Below, one piece after another: positions 1 through 10,000 of a stretch of DNA of 35,427 nt. The notes under the pieces are model-generated. The model was not told the origin of the DNA. It did no database searches and was given only the letters and a program-made list of their open reading frames with translations. How positions within the stretch are numbered: the stretch's first letter is position 1; every line of letters starts with the position of its first letter. Position numbers and translations under genes: made by a program. Source of the DNA: GCA-2686265 sp036010965 (GTDB lineage: Bacteria > Planctomycetota > UBA1135 > GCA-002686595); contig DASCMO010000126.1 in assembly GCA_036010965.1 (NCBI GenBank), positions 1 to 35,427 of the forward strand. The letters are read 5' to 3'.

Positions 1-53
1 ACACTAGGGAGTAGGGCGGAACCGGGATTCGCCCTCTAGAATGGTCTGTTGCC

Positions 54-3038
54 ATGAGCCTCCTCGTCATGCCGCTGCTCGCCCTCGTGCTCGCTTCGCC
101 CGCGAGCGGCATTTCAGACCCGCTTTTCTGCATCGGGCAACCCGATGGGCACACGCGGGAGTTTGCTCTGACTCGCGCGGGTTACGCGGCCTTCCTCGAT
201 CGCTTCCCAGGCGACGTGAGCTTCGACGTCGGCGCGGACTCCGCCAAGGACTGGCCCTTCGTCCACCCGGCGCACCGAGACACCTGGGCCGGCGGCCGTG
301 CGCACACCTTCGGAATCCGCTTTCGGGCGGCGGCGCACGAGGAGGAACCGCTCTACCTCCTGCTCGGTATCGCGGGCGCGCACACCACCGAGCGCTCGAA
401 GATCACGGTCACCGTCAACGGACGTGACCTGCCCGCGCAAGTCGCGCCCGCAGGCGAGATGGAGATCGTCTTCCAGCCGGCCATGCGCGGCCGGTCCGAC
501 ACGATCGTCTTCCCCATTCCGGGCGGCGCGATCGATGCGGGCGAGAACACGATCTCGATCCGGCTCGATGAAGAGAGCTGGATCATCTACGACTACGTCG
601 CGCTCAGCCGAGAGAATGCGCCGCTCGAGATCGACGAGCCGCCCGAGCCGGACCTGACCGGGGACGCCGCGGAAGTGTCGCCGTCGATCGTCTTCGCCGT
701 GCGCCAGCCGGGACGCGACGAGCACTGGTACGCGAACTTCAGCTACTACGCGGCGGATACCGCGCAGGTCACGTACGGGGACGGCGCTCGCCTGTGCCGC
801 CTCGACCTCTCCACTGGGGACCTGACCGTGCTGCTCGACGATCCGGGTGGAGGCATCCGCGATCCGAAGGTGCACTACGACGGCGAGAAGATCCTCTTCT
901 CCTACCGGCCCGGCGGGACGACTCACTACCACCTGTGGGAGATCGGCGCCGACGGCGAGGGGCTGACGCAGCTGACCCGCGGCGACTTCGACGACATCGA
1001 GCCCACCTACCTGCCCGACGGCGGCATCGCCTTCGTCTCCAGTCGCTGCAAGCGCTGGGTCAACTGCTGGTTGACGCAGGTGGCCACGCTGCACCGCTGC
1101 GACGCCGACGGCGGCCGGATCCGCGCGCTCTCGGCCAATATCGAGCACGACAACACGCCCTGGGTGCTGCCCGACGGGCGGCTGCTCTACCAGCGCTGGG
1201 AGTACGTCGATCGCAGCCAGGTGCACTACCACCACCTGTGGACCTGCAACCCGGACGGGACGGGTCAGATGGTCTTCTACGGCAACCAGAAGCCCGGTGT
1301 CGTGATGATCGACGCCAAGCCGGTGCCCGGCACGAGCCAGGTGCTGGCCACCTTCTCGCCAGGCCATGGCCGGACCGAGCACGACGGCGAGCTCGTGCTC
1401 CTGGACCCGAACGCCGGCCCGGACGACCCGCGCGCCGTGCGCCCGCTGCACACCGGCAAGAACTTCCGCGATCCCTTCGCCCTGTCGTCCGAGCTGTTCC
1501 TGGCAGCACGGCGCACCGAGCTCGTGCTCCTGAACGGAAGCGGCGAGACGCAGGTGCTGTACCGCCTGCCCGACGCGGACGTTCAGTCCGGCTTGCAGGT
1601 GCACGAGCCGCGCGCCCTGCGCGCCAGCGCGCGCGAGTTCAAGCTCTCGACCCGGTCCGACCCCGCCACCGAGACCGGGCGGCTCGTGCTGGCCGACGTC
1701 AACGAGGGGCGCAACATGCAGGGTGTCGCTCCCGGCGAGATCAAGAAGCTCCTCGTGCTCGAGAGCCTCCCCAAGCCGATCAACTACACCGGCGGCATGG
1801 AGCCGCTCAGCTACGGCGGCACCTTCACCATGGAGCGCGTGCTCGGCACCGTGCCGGTGGAGGCGGACGGCTCGGCCTACATGGAGCTGCCCGCCCTGCG
1901 CAGCTTCTTCTTCGTCGCGCTCGACGAGAACGACCTGTCCGTCAAGCGCATGCAGAGCTTCCTCACCCTGCAGCCCGGCGAGACCACCAGCTGCGTGGGC
2001 TGTCACGAGCAGCGCACGCACACGCCGCGCCTCGAATACGATCTTCTGGCCCTGCGCCGTGCTCCCAGCTCGGTCGAGCCGGTTCCCGACGTGCCGGACG
2101 TGTTCGACTTCCCGCGCGATGTGCAGCCGATCCTCGACCGCCACTGCGTTGCTTGCCACGGGAGTGAGGCCACTCCCCAGGGCGGGCCGCTGGAGGGCAG
2201 CATCGACCTGACCGGCGCCCGCGGTCCGATGTACTCGCACAGCTACTTCGCGCTGACCGTGAACGGGCAGTTCTCGGACGGCCGCAATCGACCGCAGAGC
2301 AACTACGCCCCGCGCACGTTCGGCAGCTCGGCCAGTCCGCTGATGGACAAGCTCGGACCCGAGCACTACGGCGTCGAGGTCAGTGATCTCGAGCGCAAGA
2401 TCGTGCGCCTGTGGATCGAGGTCGGCGCGCCCTACCCCGGCACCTACGCCGCGCTCGGGACGGGCATGATCGGCGGCTACGAGCGCAACCAGATCCAGCG
2501 CCCCGACCTCGACTGGCCCGAGACGCGCGCCGCTCAGGATGTGCTTGACCGCCGCTGCGCGAGCTGCCACACGGACCACCTGGTGCTACCCCGGTCGCCA
2601 TCGGACAACCGCAGCATGCCGCCCTGGGACATCCGCTACGGCGACATCCGGTTGCGCCTCTCGCGCCACATCCTCTACGACCTCACGCGGCCGGAGCGCT
2701 CGATGCTGGTCCGGGCACCGCTGGCTCCCGAGGCGGGCGGGTACGGTCGTTGCCGAGCGGACTTCGAGGACCCCGGCTCCGCGCTCGCGACGGTCTTCGA
2801 CAGTCGCGACGACCCGGACTACCGCACGTTGCTCGCCGCGGTCGAGGCCGCCGCGCGCTACCTCGACGAGGTCAAGCGCTTCGACATGCCCGACTTCCAG
2901 CCGCGCGACGCCTACCTGCGCGAGATGAAGCGCTACGGCGTCCTGCCTGCCGACCTGGAGCCCAGCACGCCGGTGGACCCGTACGTCACCGACCGGGCGT
3001 ACTGGCGTTCGCTCTGGTTCCGGCCAGAGCAGCGCTGA
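54..3038 (+). CDS. Secreted HzsA-like beta-propeller cytochrome, three haem c sites
   Basis: 994 aa. A signal peptide is visible at the start (MSLLVMPLLALVLASPASG). Residues about 20-190 form a beta-sandwich resembling the carbohydrate-binding domain of family 4 polysaccharide lyases. About 205-560 is a TolB/HzsA-type propeller with repeated LPDG blade motifs and a WEYVDRS motif. The family block VLGTVPVEADGSA lies near 597-609. Haem c sites CXXCH are at 647-651 (CVGCH), 698-702 (CVACH, in a PSCyt1-like 'QPILDRHC' setting) and 835-839 (CASCH). The tail after the third haem resembles that of the 7080 gene. No Shine-Dalgarno is evident, but TAGAAT lies at 37-42. The HzsA-like family is common in the PVC group with mostly unknown function; HzsA itself is the haem subunit of hydrazine synthase. 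A periplasmic or cell-surface electron-transfer or oxidative role on carbohydrate is inference. The gene converges on the next with only 17 bases between. Confidence 0.88.
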   Translation: MSLLVMPLLALVLASPASGISDPLFCIGQPDGHTREFALTRAGYAAFLDRFPGDVSFDVGADSAKDWPFVHPAHRDTWAGGRAHTFGIRFRAAAHEEEPLYLLLGIAGAHTTERSKITVTVNGRDLPAQVAPAGEMEIVFQPAMRGRSDTIVFPIPGGAIDAGENTISIRLDEESWIIYDYVALSRENAPLEIDEPPEPDLTGDAAEVSPSIVFAVRQPGRDEHWYANFSYYAADTAQVTYGDGARLCRLDLSTGDLTVLLDDPGGGIRDPKVHYDGEKILFSYRPGGTTHYHLWEIGADGEGLTQLTRGDFDDIEPTYLPDGGIAFVSSRCKRWVNCWLTQVATLHRCDADGGRIRALSANIEHDNTPWVLPDGRLLYQRWEYVDRSQVHYHHLWTCNPDGTGQMVFYGNQKPGVVMIDAKPVPGTSQVLATFSPGHGRTEHDGELVLLDPNAGPDDPRAVRPLHTGKNFRDPFALSSELFLAARRTELVLLNGSGETQVLYRLPDADVQSGLQVHEPRALRASAREFKLSTRSDPATETGRLVLADVNEGRNMQGVAPGEIKKLLVLESLPKPINYTGGMEPLSYGGTFTMERVLGTVPVEADGSAYMELPALRSFFFVALDENDLSVKRMQSFLTLQPGETTSCVGCHEQRTHTPRLEYDLLALRRAPSSVEPVPDVPDVFDFPRDVQPILDRHCVACHGSEATPQGGPLEGSIDLTGARGPMYSHSYFALTVNGQFSDGRNRPQSNYAPRTFGSSASPLMDKLGPEHYGVEVSDLERKIVRLWIEVGAPYPGTYAALGTGMIGGYERNQIQRPDLDWPETRAAQDVLDRRCASCHTDHLVLPRSPSDNRSMPPWDIRYGDIRLRLSRHILYDLTRPERSMLVRAPLAPEAGGYGRCRADFEDPGSALATVFDSRDDPDYRTLLAAVEAAARYLDEVKRFDMPDFQPRDAYLREMKRYGVLPADLEPSTPVDPYVTDRAYWRSLWFRPEQR

Positions 3039-3055
3039 CCGGCAGTCCGTCCGGG

Positions 3056-6000
3056 CTAGCGCAGCTGCGCCCGCCCATGAGCTTCGAGTAGCGCACGCCG
3101 TGTGATGATCTCGGGGTACTCCGCCGCCAGGGCCGCGAGGCGTGGCAGGCAGTCCGCGTCGCCGACCTCTCCCAGCGCGACCGCCGCGGCGTGCCGCACG
3201 GAGATGGCGTTGTCGAAGTCCTCCACGACCGTGAACAGTGTCCCAGCCGCACGTGCGTTCCCGATACGCCCCAGGGCCGCGGCCGCTGCCGCGCGGTGGA
3301 AGGGAGGCGTCGCGCGGTAGACGAAGGCATTCGGCGGCGTGTGCAGGCCGTAGCTGGCCTCCGTGGGATCGTCGCGCAGGATCGAGGTCAGGAGGTCCAC
3401 CGATCCGTCGTCGCGCACCTTGCCCAGAGCGCGGCACAAGTAGAAACACACGTACGAGCGTGCGCGCGACGGTGGCTGGTGTCGGTACCTCTCGAGCGCT
3501 GCGCGGATTGCAGGTGCGTGTTCTGCATCCAGGATCACCACGGACAAGAGCTGCGCCGCGCGCCCCTCGGGGGAGGCCGGCTTCACCTCGAGCGCGGGCG
3601 GCGACGTCGTCAGCGCAGCGCGCAGATCCTCTGTCGTGCCGGCGTGCGGGTCGCCGAGCTGAGCCAGCGCAGCCTCGACGACTTCCGACGTGAGCCCGCC
3701 GCGGTGCACGACACGCGCCACCAGCGTTTCGTAGGAGTCGTTCTCCAGCAAGAGACCGCGGTCCGGGTCGATCGGCGTCGAGCGCAGCACGTCGGGTACG
3801 AACCCCGCCAGGTCCCGAGTCCCGAGCGCGTCGAACGCCTCGAGGAAGCGGAAGTGGATCGGGGAGGCGTGGCAGCCGCGCAGCCAGTCGTGGTCCCCGG
3901 CCTGGAAGGTGTAGATCGAGAAGTCCTGGAGCCGAGGCCAGAGCGCGACCAGGGCCTCCTCGGCGGCGGGCGTGGCGATCCAGCCCAAGGCCTCCGCCGC
4001 TGCTGCGGCCAGGTGCACGTGCCTGCCGATCCACCCCAGCTCGTGCAGGTAGGGGCTGGGATCCGGCTCGAGTTGCAGGCTGTCCTCCAGGATGTTCACG
4101 AGCAGCGGGACGGCGCGCGCCTCGGCCCGATGACCCAGGGCGCGCACTGCGGCCAGGACCGGTCGCAGATCACCCGACTTCCAGTGCGTCTCGAGGTAGT
4201 CCAGGAGTGCCGCGCGGCCCACCTCACCACTCTCGTGACCCAGGGCTTCGATGGCGTCCATTGGCTCGCTGTCCGAAAGGGCGGAGGCGAGGTCGCGCTC
4301 GAGTTCGGGCCAGTCGTGTTCCTCGAACCACCGGCGCACGCGGGCGACCTCGCCTCGACGGTCGGCGGCGAAGGCGTCGAACTCCACGCGCCTGGCGGTC
4401 AGGCTCTCCAGCACTCGCGCAGCCGCCTGCGCGACGAGCGGGTGCCGGTCCCGGAGGGCGTCGAGCAGGTGCGGGACGACACTTCGATCGGCGCAGGCGG
4501 AGAGTGCCAGCGCGGCGGCGCAGCGCACCTCGGGTTGCTTGTCATCCAGGGCCTCGGCCAGCGCTGCGGTCGAAGCCGCGTCGCGGAAGATGCCCAACCG
4601 TCGAGCCGCGGAGATGCGCAGTCCAGTCTGATCGGAGACGAGCTCGCGGTACAGGCGCGCGACCTCCGCCGCGCGGCCCGGTGCCAGACCGGCGTCGACC
4701 TCGGCATTCTGCAACGGCGCCTGGGTGTGCAGGTCGATCGACGCGACCTCGCGCATGCGGTCGAGCTGCAGGTTGAGCACGCCTCCGTTGGCCGCGTTGT
4801 TGCCCCGGTAGCGGTGAGCCCGGCCCTGACCGAGCAACGCCAGCGGCGCGGCTCGCGCGGCCAGCGCGCCAGGGGACGGCTCGGGCGCGCCCCGCCTGGG
4901 CTGATGGCAGCCGACGCAGCTGCGCTGCTCGCCGGGGCGCACGTAGATCCAGGTCATCTCGTTGACGACGCCGCGCCCCTGCGCGTCCACGGCCTGCAGG
5001 GCCAGCGGCCGGTCGGCCGGGACCTCGACGTAGAAAGACCCGTCCGGGGCCAGGGGCACCGTCCCCAGCTCGACCGCCTCGACCCCGATGTGCACCAGGT
5101 GGTGACCGACCGAGCGCACGGTCAGGGGTCGGCCCTCGAAGACTCGCACCGCCCGGATGCGATCCGGATCGATGTCGGACTGCTTCGTGAGCCACACGTT
5201 CTGGCACAGGAGGAAGCCGCTGTCAGAGGCGGACTTCAGACTCGAGGCCTGCGTGGGTGGGTGCGGCCGGGGACCGAGGTAGGTCACCGAGTGCAGATCG
5301 GCCGAGGAGTGGATCAGGGTTACCTGGCCCGAGGTCGGATCGATCACTCCGATCCCGTCTCGCTCGGCCAGGGTGCAGAGCAGGCGCCCGTCGGGTAGCG
5401 GCGCAACGTCGTAGGGCGTGGGCGAGACGGGAAGGCGTTCGAGCCGGCCGTCGCCGGTCACGACCAGCCCCTGGTGGGTGATGGCCGCGATGCGCCCGTC
5501 GGGCAGCGGGGCCGGCGATCCCGCCCCGTACTGGCGCAGCCAGGCGGAGTCGTGCTCGGCAGCACTCACCGGGTCGAGTCCGATCGCCCCGCGCTCGGAC
5601 CCCACGACAATCGCACCGCCGGTCCCGTCGAGGCGCGTGTGGCGGATGTGGGTCTCGACCTTGGCGCGTTCGAGGAAGTTGTCCGAGCGGACGAACGCCA
5701 GTCCACCATCGGCCGTCACGCGCGGCTCGCGATCACTGGCGATGTGCTGCGTCAGGGGCTGGATCCCACCGCCCGCGGCGTCCAGGACGAACAAGCTCGA
5801 GGCGACGTTGCCGTGGTACTCGTCGCGGCTGCCGAGGCGGGTCGAGCTGAACACCACCCGGCCGTCGGGCAGGGGACACGGGTCGTAGTCGTGGAAGGGG
5901 CCGCTGGTCAGCGCGACCGGCGTCGAGCCGCCGGCTTCGACGCGATAGAGGTGGAAGAACTCCTCACCCGCCGGCGCCATCGTGAACAGCACGCTCGCGC

Positions 6001-6859
6001 CGTCGAACGTGACGCTCGGCGAGCCGAGCACGCCCGCACCCGCGTCGACCAGGAGGCGCGGCTCACCGGCGGGGCTGGCGGGTTCCAGGGTGTAGAGCCT
6101 GCGCCCCAGGGCGGCGGGGGAGGGGATGTCGTTCTCGAAGTAGGCCCGGCTCGCACCGATGCGGAAGATGTTCAGCGCGAGCGGGTTCGACACCTCCACG
6201 TCCTCGGCGACGAACACGACCCCGGCGGGGAAGGCGAAGTCGGGTCCGGGCTCGACCAGGACCGGGACGATGCGCGCACCCGGTGAGCGCGGCTCCGGAA
6301 AGGTCAGTGGACCCCAGACACCACCTCCGGCCGGAGCGACGACGGCGGAGGCCGGCCAGGCACTCTCCTCGAGACCGGGCTGGTTCCAGCCCGACTCGCG
6401 CCCCGTCGTCCACAGCCAGGTTTCGTCCGTCGCCAGCTCGCGCTGTGTGCCGTCTCCCTCATCGATGTGAACCGCGGCTCGCAGGCCGGCCGCACCACCA
6501 AGGCAGCGAGCCTCCATGGCCACCACGTTCGGGCCCGCGACGAGCAGGTGCCCGATGTCGTAGCGTTCGATCGAGCGCCAGTAGGCCGCCTCGACGCCGC
6601 CGTCCCCGCCCACGAAGGTGCCGTTGACGTACAGCTCGTAGACGTTGTCCGCAGTGATCGAGATCGTCGCGGACGCGGGCGCCGCGGCGAGTTCGAAGCT
6701 CTTGCGGAAGGCGCAGACGGGCGTCGGGCCAGTCGGGGAGGCCGCGGAGGCCCAGATCCACGCAGCCCCCTCGAGCCCCGTACTTTCCTGGGCGTGTCCC
6801 GGTGCGGCGGCCGTGACGGTTCCGAAGACGAGCAACGCTGCGAGTCGAGTCGTGTCCAT
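3056..6859 (-). CDS. Secreted HzsA-like propeller with one haem c site fused to HEAT repeats
   Basis: 1267 aa with a signal peptide (cleavage near GHAQ, residue 24). Residues about 30-180 are a jelly-roll (WIWAS... ELYVNGTFVGGD) of the kind at the N-terminus of rhamnosidases and other glycosidases. About 215-590 is an HzsA/TolB-like propeller. The family block ELGTVPLAPDGS precedes a single CXXCH at 648-652 (CVGCH). The second haem site, which lies 50-51 residues further on in the paralogues of this window, is missing. From about 755 to the C-terminus there are tandem HEAT-type helical repeats (for example VRCAAALALSA, RHAAAVALGEVG). Start ATG is chosen because it opens the signal peptide; TAGACT sits six bases upstream with no Shine-Dalgarno. 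HEAT repeats usually bind protein partners, so a scaffold role beside cytochromes is possible, but this is inference. Function unknown. Confidence 0.87.
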   Translation of the reverse strand: MDTTRLAALLVFGTVTAAAPGHAQESTGLEGAAWIWASAASPTGPTPVCAFRKSFELAAAPASATISITADNVYELYVNGTFVGGDGGVEAAYWRSIERYDIGHLLVAGPNVVAMEARCLGGAAGLRAAVHIDEGDGTQRELATDETWLWTTGRESGWNQPGLEESAWPASAVVAPAGGGVWGPLTFPEPRSPGARIVPVLVEPGPDFAFPAGVVFVAEDVEVSNPLALNIFRIGASRAYFENDIPSPAALGRRLYTLEPASPAGEPRLLVDAGAGVLGSPSVTFDGASVLFTMAPAGEEFFHLYRVEAGGSTPVALTSGPFHDYDPCPLPDGRVVFSSTRLGSRDEYHGNVASSLFVLDAAGGGIQPLTQHIASDREPRVTADGGLAFVRSDNFLERAKVETHIRHTRLDGTGGAIVVGSERGAIGLDPVSAAEHDSAWLRQYGAGSPAPLPDGRIAAITHQGLVVTGDGRLERLPVSPTPYDVAPLPDGRLLCTLAERDGIGVIDPTSGQVTLIHSSADLHSVTYLGPRPHPPTQASSLKSASDSGFLLCQNVWLTKQSDIDPDRIRAVRVFEGRPLTVRSVGHHLVHIGVEAVELGTVPLAPDGSFYVEVPADRPLALQAVDAQGRGVVNEMTWIYVRPGEQRSCVGCHQPRRGAPEPSPGALAARAAPLALLGQGRAHRYRGNNAANGGVLNLQLDRMREVASIDLHTQAPLQNAEVDAGLAPGRAAEVARLYRELVSDQTGLRISAARRLGIFRDAASTAALAEALDDKQPEVRCAAALALSACADRSVVPHLLDALRDRHPLVAQAAARVLESLTARRVEFDAFAADRRGEVARVRRWFEEHDWPELERDLASALSDSEPMDAIEALGHESGEVGRAALLDYLETHWKSGDLRPVLAAVRALGHRAEARAVPLLVNILEDSLQLEPDPSPYLHELGWIGRHVHLAAAAAEALGWIATPAAEEALVALWPRLQDFSIYTFQAGDHDWLRGCHASPIHFRFLEAFDALGTRDLAGFVPDVLRSTPIDPDRGLLLENDSYETLVARVVHRGGLTSEVVEAALAQLGDPHAGTTEDLRAALTTSPPALEVKPASPEGRAAQLLSVVILDAEHAPAIRAALERYRHQPPSRARSYVCFYLCRALGKVRDDGSVDLLTSILRDDPTEASYGLHTPPNAFVYRATPPFHRAAAAAALGRIGNARAAGTLFTVVEDFDNAISVRHAAAVALGEVGDADCLPRLAALAAEYPEIITRRALLEAHGRAQLR

Positions 6860-6865
6860 GCCGCG

Positions 6866-6871
6866 AGTCTA
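6866..6871 (-). promoter_or_regulatory. Possible -10 element for the 3056-6859 gene
   Basis: On the minus strand TAGACT lies exactly six bases before the ATG, the spacing seen for leaderless transcripts with a TANNNT -10 box. No convincing -35 is seen. The rest of the 220-base divergent gap (6860-7079) holds only an AT-rich patch at 7003-7014 (tgttaataggaa) in otherwise GC-rich DNA, which may belong to the promoter of the gene on the other side. Confidence 0.3.
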
Positions 6872-7063
6872 CTCGCCGCGCTCTCGGCGTGACGCCGAAG
6901 CCCTGCCGGGATGCGCGCCGCCGCGTGACCATCCCGTGGGGGGGCAGCGTGCACTTTGCCGCCGGCGACCATGGACAGCCCGGCCGCCTGCGTGCATCGT
7001 CTGTTAATAGGAAAGCATCGTCTGCGCTCCGGGATGAGCCCCGCGTGCGTGAGTTCGGGCCTC

Positions 7064-7070
7064 GGAGGAA
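7064..7070 (+). promoter_or_regulatory. Strong Shine-Dalgarno deciding a GTG start
   Basis: GGAGGAA is placed nine bases before GTG at 7080. It is one of the clearest ribosome binding sites in the window and supports the GTG start, directly after which a signal peptide begins. No in-frame ATG offers a better start. Confidence 0.7.
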
Positions 7071-7079
7071 GCGAAGCAC

Positions 7080-10000
7080 GTGAGCTCCCAGAGAAGACTG
7101 CACTGGCTTGCACCCCTGGCGCTGGCGCTCGCCGGCGTGCTCCTGCCGGCCTCGGTGGCCGCGCAGAGCGCGGACGAGTCCGCAGAACAGGTGCGCCTCG
7201 ACGCGCCGCTCCTGTTCGTCAAGCGGCACAACTACCTCGGCATCCACATCTACGACACGTACTACAAGTGGAGGCCCGGGGGCGGCTTGTACGTGCTCGA
7301 GAACCCCGCAGCGCCGCCGGCGGAGCAGCGCGTGCGGGCGCTGATCGATCCCACCACCGCCGAGACCCTGGGCGAAGGGGTGTACAGCGATCCCGATCTC
7401 TCGTGGGACGCAGAGCGCGTGCTCTTCTGCCACAAGGCTGCCGCCGGCGGATCCACCAGCATCTACGAGATCGGCATCGACGGCACCGGGCTGCGGAGGG
7501 TGACGGACCCATCGCCCGCTTGCGAGTCGTACGAGGGCGTCCACGCCGGTCAGCACGACGTGACCCCCGCTTACCTGCCGGACGGCAGGATCCTGTTCAC
7601 CTCCACGCGTCCCAGTGGGCTGGTGCCGTGCGCCAACGAGGGCGTCGCCATCCTGCACGTCATGCAGGCGGACGGCTCGGACGTCCATTCCATCTCGGTC
7701 AACAACGTCAACGAGTTCGACCCCTGCGTCCTGCCGGACGGTCGCATCCTGTTCGGTCGCTGGGAGTACGTCGACAAGACCGCGCTCACGCAGCAGTCGC
7801 TCTGGACCATCCACCCCGACGGTTCGAACGAGACGGCGCTGTTCGCCAACAACCTGGTCCGGCCGGAGGCCTTGCTCGACGCGCGCCCGGTCCCGGGTTC
7901 CGGGCACGCGATCGTGGCCAGCTTCACGCGCCACAACGGCCCACCGCGAGGCAGCATCGCCCTGCTCGATCCGCGCCACGGCAAGAACAGCCTGGCGGCG
8001 ATCGAGAACCTCGAGCACCCCGACGAACCGACCTTCGATCTGGGAGAGTCCTGCGATCCCTGGCCGCTGTCGGGCGACGCGGTGCTCTTCAGCGGGCGGC
8101 CGGCGGGATCCGAGCGCAACGCGCTCTTGCTGCGGGAGCGCAGCGACGCGCCGGGACTCGTGTACGCGGACTCCGAGATCGACTGCCACTCACCCATTCC
8201 CGTCCGGCCCCGCGCGGTACCGCCCGTGCTGCCCAGTGAGGTCCGTCCCGAAGAGCGCGTGGGGCGCTTCGTCGTTCAGGACATCTACCAAGGACTGACG
8301 GGCGTCGAGCGCGGAGAGGTGCGGCGCTTGCGGGTGATCGAAGAGACCTCGCGCGTCAGCCCCAGCCCGGGTGGCGCCTACAACCAGACCTTCCTGGTGA
8401 GCGCCGCCCTGGCCTTCAGCGTCAAGAACTTCCTCGGCACGGTGCCGGTGGAAGCGGACGGGTCGGCCTACTTCGAGGCGCCGGCAGGTCGGGCGCTCTA
8501 CCTGCAGGCGCTGGACGAGGAGGGCCGGCTGGTCCAGAGCATGCGCACCTTCGCGCAGGCCGCGCCCGGTGTGACGCGTTCCTGCATCGGCTGCCACGAG
8601 CACAAGTCGTCGGCGCCGGCTCCCGGCGGGCGGTCGCGGGCGCAAGCGGGCGAACCGCGCGTGCTGGAGCCTGAGTCATGGGGCAGTGGTTACGTCGACT
8701 ACCCGAGCATGGTGCAGCCCATCCTCGACCGTCACTGCCTGAGCTGCCACGGCGGGGAGCAGGGATTCGCCGGTGGGCTGGACCTCAGCGGCGGGTGGAC
8801 GGAGCACTTCAGCAACAGCTACGAGAACCTGGTCAGCCGACGCGACACCCAGCTGGTCGCGCACCTCATCGCGGGTATCGATTGCATGAACGGGACGGCG
8901 AACTGGTCGGCTCGCATCTTCCCGCCCCGCTCCCACGGTTCGGGGGCCGCGCCCCTGGCGCAGGTCCTCACCAGCGGACACGACGGCGCCATCCCGGCCC
9001 TCAGCCGCAGCGAGCGTGATCTGCTTCTGGCCTGGATCGACACCAACGGGCTCTACCACGGAACCTGGGACTACACCGAGAACGGTTTCAGCATCGGCGC
9101 CTGGGGCGACGTGCGGACGACCCTGACCGAGCAAATGCGCGGCGCCGGTTGCCTCGAGTGTCACGGCGACGGCGAGCGCCCCACGTACTTCGACGGGGAC
9201 TGGTTCAACCTGCAGAGTCCCGAGCTGAGTCGCATCCTGCGCGCGCCCCTCGCACGCGGGGACGACGGCTTCGGGCTGGCCCTCTGCCGCGAGCGCGTGC
9301 TCGGCCCCTCCGATCAGCGCGTGCACCTGATGCGCACCGGCGGCTACGTGCATCACGTCCTGCCCCTGGAGGACTTCGCGCCCGAGCCGGCGCCGCCCGC
9401 CGTGAGCGACGGTCCGGCGCGGGTCTCCTTCGCCTCGACCGAGGACGCTCGCTACCAGGCCATGCTGGACACGATTCGCGAGGGGCGCCGGCGGGCACTC
9501 GCGGCGCCGCGCGTCGACATGCCGGGCGCGCGCGTCCAGCCCGGTGAGTGCCGGCAACTCGTTCCACTGCCGCTGCCTCGACCGTCGCCGTCTCTCGAAG
9601 CACGCGCGGATGACGAGGGCGTCGTGCAGCTGGCCTGGGAGCGGTCGGCCCGGACCATCGGCTTGCGGGCTGAGGTCTACCGCGGCCAGCGCGCGGACTT
9701 CGAGCCCTCGGCGGCCAGCTGGATCGCAAGCACGACGAGCCAGCGTCTGGCGGACCGCGAGGCGCCACCCGGCACGTGGCACTACGCGCTGGTGCTGTGC
9801 TCGGGGGAGGAGCGTGGACAGCCGATCCGCGCGAACCTCCACGTCCCACCGCCCCGTCCGCCGGCCAGCCCGCCTGGCCTGACGGCGACGTCGGTTCCCG
9901 GCGCCGTGCAATTGCGCTGGGAGGACTGCGGTCTTCCCGGAGCGCGCTACGTTGTTCTTCGCTCGCCGCAGCACAGCGACGCCTTCGAGCCCCTGACGAG

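Noticed and set aside
114..2579. 821-codon open frame antisense to the first cytochrome gene
   Set aside because: This is a GC-skew shadow: no signal, no family motif and low-complexity Val/Ala/Arg-rich translation. The plus-strand gene has a signal peptide, propeller and haem motifs.
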